Shown piece by piece: positions 37,838 through 39,718 of a stretch of 39,718 bases of DNA. The position numbers and the translations under genes were made by a program. The stretch lies in the NCBI GenBank assembly GCA_004214185.1, contig SGZG01000011.1, forward strand, positions 1 to 39,718, in the 5' to 3' direction. The notes below the pieces were generated by a model. It was given only the letters and a program-made list of their open reading frames with translations. It was not told the origin of the DNA and did not search any database. The stretch is from Flavobacteriales bacterium (GTDB lineage Bacteria; Bacteroidota; Bacteroidia; Flavobacteriales; Flavobacteriaceae). The first letter of the stretch is position 1, and each line of letters begins with the position of its first letter.

Positions 37838-38050
37838 ATGGGTAAAAACCATAAAAAACTTTTAAATAATCTGGAAGATATCAGAAAATCTGCTGGCTTA
37901 ACTCAGCAAGAATTATCTATTAAAGCAGAGGTTTCTAGAAAAAGTATTAACGCTATTGAAAACGGGATTTACGTGCCTTCGACAGTTCTAGCTTTAAAAA
38001 TTGCAAAAACCCTGAATTGTAAAATTGAAGAATTATTTCAATTACCTTAA
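37838..38050 (+). CDS. Xre-family HTH transcriptional regulator
   Basis: LEDIRKSAGLTQQELSIKAEVSRKSINAIENGIYVPSTVLALKIAKTLNCKIEELFQLP. Confidence 0.9.
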   Translation: MGKNHKKLLNNLEDIRKSAGLTQQELSIKAEVSRKSINAIENGIYVPSTVLALKIAKTLNCKIEELFQLP

Positions 38051-38070
38051 AATTAAGTAAGTGTTTAATT

Positions 38071-38100
38071 AAAAACCCCACCAAATTTGGTGGGGTTTTT
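38071..38100. terminator. Bidirectional intrinsic terminator
   Basis: AAAAACCCCACCAAATTTGGTGGGGTTTTT perfect inverted repeat with A/T tracts between HTH gene and tRNA-Val. Confidence 0.93.
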
Positions 38101-38107
38101 AATTCTG

Positions 38108-38182
38108 TGGGCGCTAAGGGATTCGAACCCCTGACCCCTTGGGTGTAAACCAAGTGCTCTGAACCAACTGAGCTAAGCGCCC
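38108..38182 (-). tRNA. tRNA-Val (anticodon TAC)
   Basis: GGGCGCTTAGCTCAGTTGGTTCAGAGCACTTGGTTTACACCAAGGGGTCAGGGGTTCGAATCCCTTAGCGCCCA. Confidence 0.95.
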
Positions 38183-38193
38183 TAAAACGATGG

Positions 38194-38201
38194 CAAATAT
38201 A
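38194..38201 (-). promoter_or_regulatory. Putative tRNA-Val promoter -7 element (TATATTTG)
   Basis: CAAATATA on + strand, 12 nt upstream of the tRNA 5' end. Confidence 0.55.
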
Positions 38202-38211
38202 ATATAAATAT

Positions 38212-38790
38212 TTAATCAAAGGCTAAATCATTTTGAATATCTTTTTCTACTATTTTAAGATATTTTTCTCTCTTTTTTTGGGATACAAAAGGTACGGACC
38301 AAAATTGTCTTGTTTTGGTGAATAAAGAAAATCTCCACCCGAAAACAAAAGTATACACACCCATTACCAACCTTAATTTTATAGAATTAAGATATAAGGT
38401 CAATACTGGGATTGCCGGAGCACCATGAGTTACATAAGTTCGTACCTTTTTATCTTTCAAAAAAGGCTTTGGATAAGCATACAATTTTGTAATATTTACA
38501 AACTCATAAGCAAATCCTGGCTCAAATACTTCATCAAAAAATATTTCCATTCTAGGAGTTAATCTAAACCACCAAACAGGAGAAATAAAGTAAATTCTTT
38601 CTGACCAAGTAACTAAATCTTGGTATTTTTTAATTAATTTTTTTCTGGGCCTTGTAAAACTATCCCTGTATAAATCAATAACTTCTATTTCTTCATTATT
38701 TTTAGATAAGTTATTTTTGACAGTCTTAAAAATACCATTGTAACAAAATGATTCAGTATTTGGATGACCTATAATAATTAAGTTTTTCAT
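38212..38790 (-). CDS. NAD(P)H-dependent flavodoxin-fold oxidoreductase (YwrO/KefF/MdaB-like)
   Basis: LIIIGHPNTESFCYNGIF, ERIYFISPVWWFRLTPRMEIFFDEVFEPGFAYEF. Confidence 0.88.
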   Translation of the reverse strand: MKNLIIIGHPNTESFCYNGIFKTVKNNLSKNNEEIEVIDLYRDSFTRPRKKLIKKYQDLVTWSERIYFISPVWWFRLTPRMEIFFDEVFEPGFAYEFVNITKLYAYPKPFLKDKKVRTYVTHGAPAIPVLTLYLNSIKLRLVMGVYTFVFGWRFSLFTKTRQFWSVPFVSQKKREKYLKIVEKDIQNDLAFD

Positions 38791-38839
38791 AATAGATCTA
38801 TAGATTCAAAACTAATGCCATAAATTTAAATTGATTAAA

Positions 38840-39718
38840 ATGTTGAGAATAGCCCATGATATTATTTACAGACATCCATTAGAAAAAAATCATAGATTTC
38901 CAATGGAAAAGTATGATTTAATTCCTTTCCAATTAATTAAAGAAAAGACCTGTAATTCTAATAATTTTTTTATTCCAAAAAATTTAAATGATCAAGATGT
39001 TTTAAATACTCATGATAAAAATTATTACGAAAAGTTATCATCACTTTCTTTAACCAAAAAAGAAGTAAGGCCAATTGGATTTCCTATGAGTAAAGAACTG
39101 GTGCTTAGAGAAAAAAAAATAGCTCAAGGGACAATAGAATGTTCCAATTTTTCTCTTATTCATGGAATTTCTATGAACATTGCAGGGGGAACTCATCATG
39201 CTTTTTATGACAGAGGTGAAGGATTTTGTATGCTTAATGATCAAGCCATTGCTGCAAATTATTTGATAAATAATGGTTTAGCAAAAAAAATTTTGATTAT
39301 TGATTTAGATGTGCATCAAGGAAATGGGACAGCCTCGATTTTTAAAGACAACCCAAATGTTTTTACCCTATCATTTCACGGGCATAAAAATTATCCTTTT
39401 AAAAAAGAAAAAAGTGATTTGGATTTTGGATTTAATGATTTTACAAACGATGATTTTTATTTAAAACAATTAAAAGAAATCATTCCAAAAGTAATTGATA
39501 ATTTTCAACCTGATTTTATTTTTTACTTGGCAGGAGTTGATGTTTTAGAAAATGACAAACTTGGCAGATTATCTCTATCAATTAAAGGATGTTGTGAAAG
39601 AGATAGGTTTATTTTAAATAATTGTAAAAAAAATAATATTCCAGTTCAAGTGAGTATGGGTGGTGGTTATTCGTTTAATATTGAAGAAATAATTGAGGCT
39701 CATTCAAACACGTTCAGA
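38840..39718 (+). CDS. Histone deacetylase family (acetoin utilization-like) protein, truncated by window edge
   Basis: Translated by eye: MLRIAHDIIYRHPLEKNHRFPMEKYDLIP...NIAGGTHHAFYDRGEGFCMLNDQAIAANYLI...ILIIDLDVHQGNGTASIF...FYLAGVDVLENDKLGRLSLS; frame open to 39718. Confidence 0.93.
   Translation, partial: MLRIAHDIIYRHPLEKNHRFPMEKYDLIPFQLIKEKTCNSNNFFIPKNLNDQDVLNTHDKNYYEKLSSLSLTKKEVRPIGFPMSKELVLREKKIAQGTIECSNFSLIHGISMNIAGGTHHAFYDRGEGFCMLNDQAIAANYLINNGLAKKILIIDLDVHQGNGTASIFKDNPNVFTLSFHGHKNYPFKKEKSDLDFGFNDFTNDDFYLKQLKEIIPKVIDNFQPDFIFYLAGVDVLENDKLGRLSLSIKGCCERDRFILNNCKKNNIPVQVSMGGGYSFNIEEIIEAHSNTFR

Noticed and set aside
37953-38219. 88-aa minus-strand ORF (…RALSSVGSEHLVYTQGVRGSNPLAPT…)
   Set aside because: Translates straight through tRNA-Val and the bidirectional terminator; this peptide pattern is a known spurious ORF from tRNA genes.
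39050-39244. 64-aa minus-strand ORF near the window end
   Set aside because: Antisense to a clear histone deacetylase-family reading frame (38840 to window end).
1-39718. CRISPR arrays, retrons, toxin-antitoxin, restriction or other defence systems
   Set aside because: No regularly spaced repeats, reverse transcriptase, nuclease or methylase genes seen. The HTH-DUF6249 pair was considered as a toxin-antitoxin module but the membrane protein resembles a conserved DUF family rather than a toxin.

Overview
AT-rich chromosomal window from a Bacteroidota genome, most likely a marine Flavobacteriia with a compact, streamlined layout. I found no phage, transposon, CRISPR or recognisable defence system. 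Most genes are housekeeping: the 5' end of tuf, a four-tRNA cluster, xerC-like recombinase, rpsU, acyl-CoA dehydrogenase, alanine/Na+ symporter, a complete trpEGDCFBA operon, yaaA, rluD-family, PASTA, ddl, coaD, NUDIX, pyrE, birA, rsfS-ftsH-LUD-cdsA-psd, valS, DUF1573, murB, ECF sigma, an Nramp-like transporter, lipA, lpxK, nif3-like, DUF1295, a photolyase-like gene, DUF6249-HTH, tRNA-Val, a flavodoxin-fold reductase and a truncated histone deacetylase-family gene. The strongest signal is upstream of trpE. An unannotated 16-codon ORF (MKINLKTNWWRQLNYN*) with tandem Trp codons starts 5 nt after a consensus Bacteroidota promoter (TTTG-N20-TATATTTG). It is followed by mutually exclusive antiterminator and terminator pairings. 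This looks like a ribosome-mediated Trp attenuator whose leader peptide is probably translated from a leaderless transcript. The same TAnnTTTG-N5/6-start layout recurs at ddl, pyrE and the nif3-like gene. Other items: all five convergent protein-coding pairs abut or overlap at their stop codons; an Nramp homologue lacks the canonical DPGN and MPH motifs; a photolyase homologue has FQM in place of WQW; and a putative operator flanks the DUF6249-HTH promoter. All calls come from reading the sequence by eye, with no database searches.
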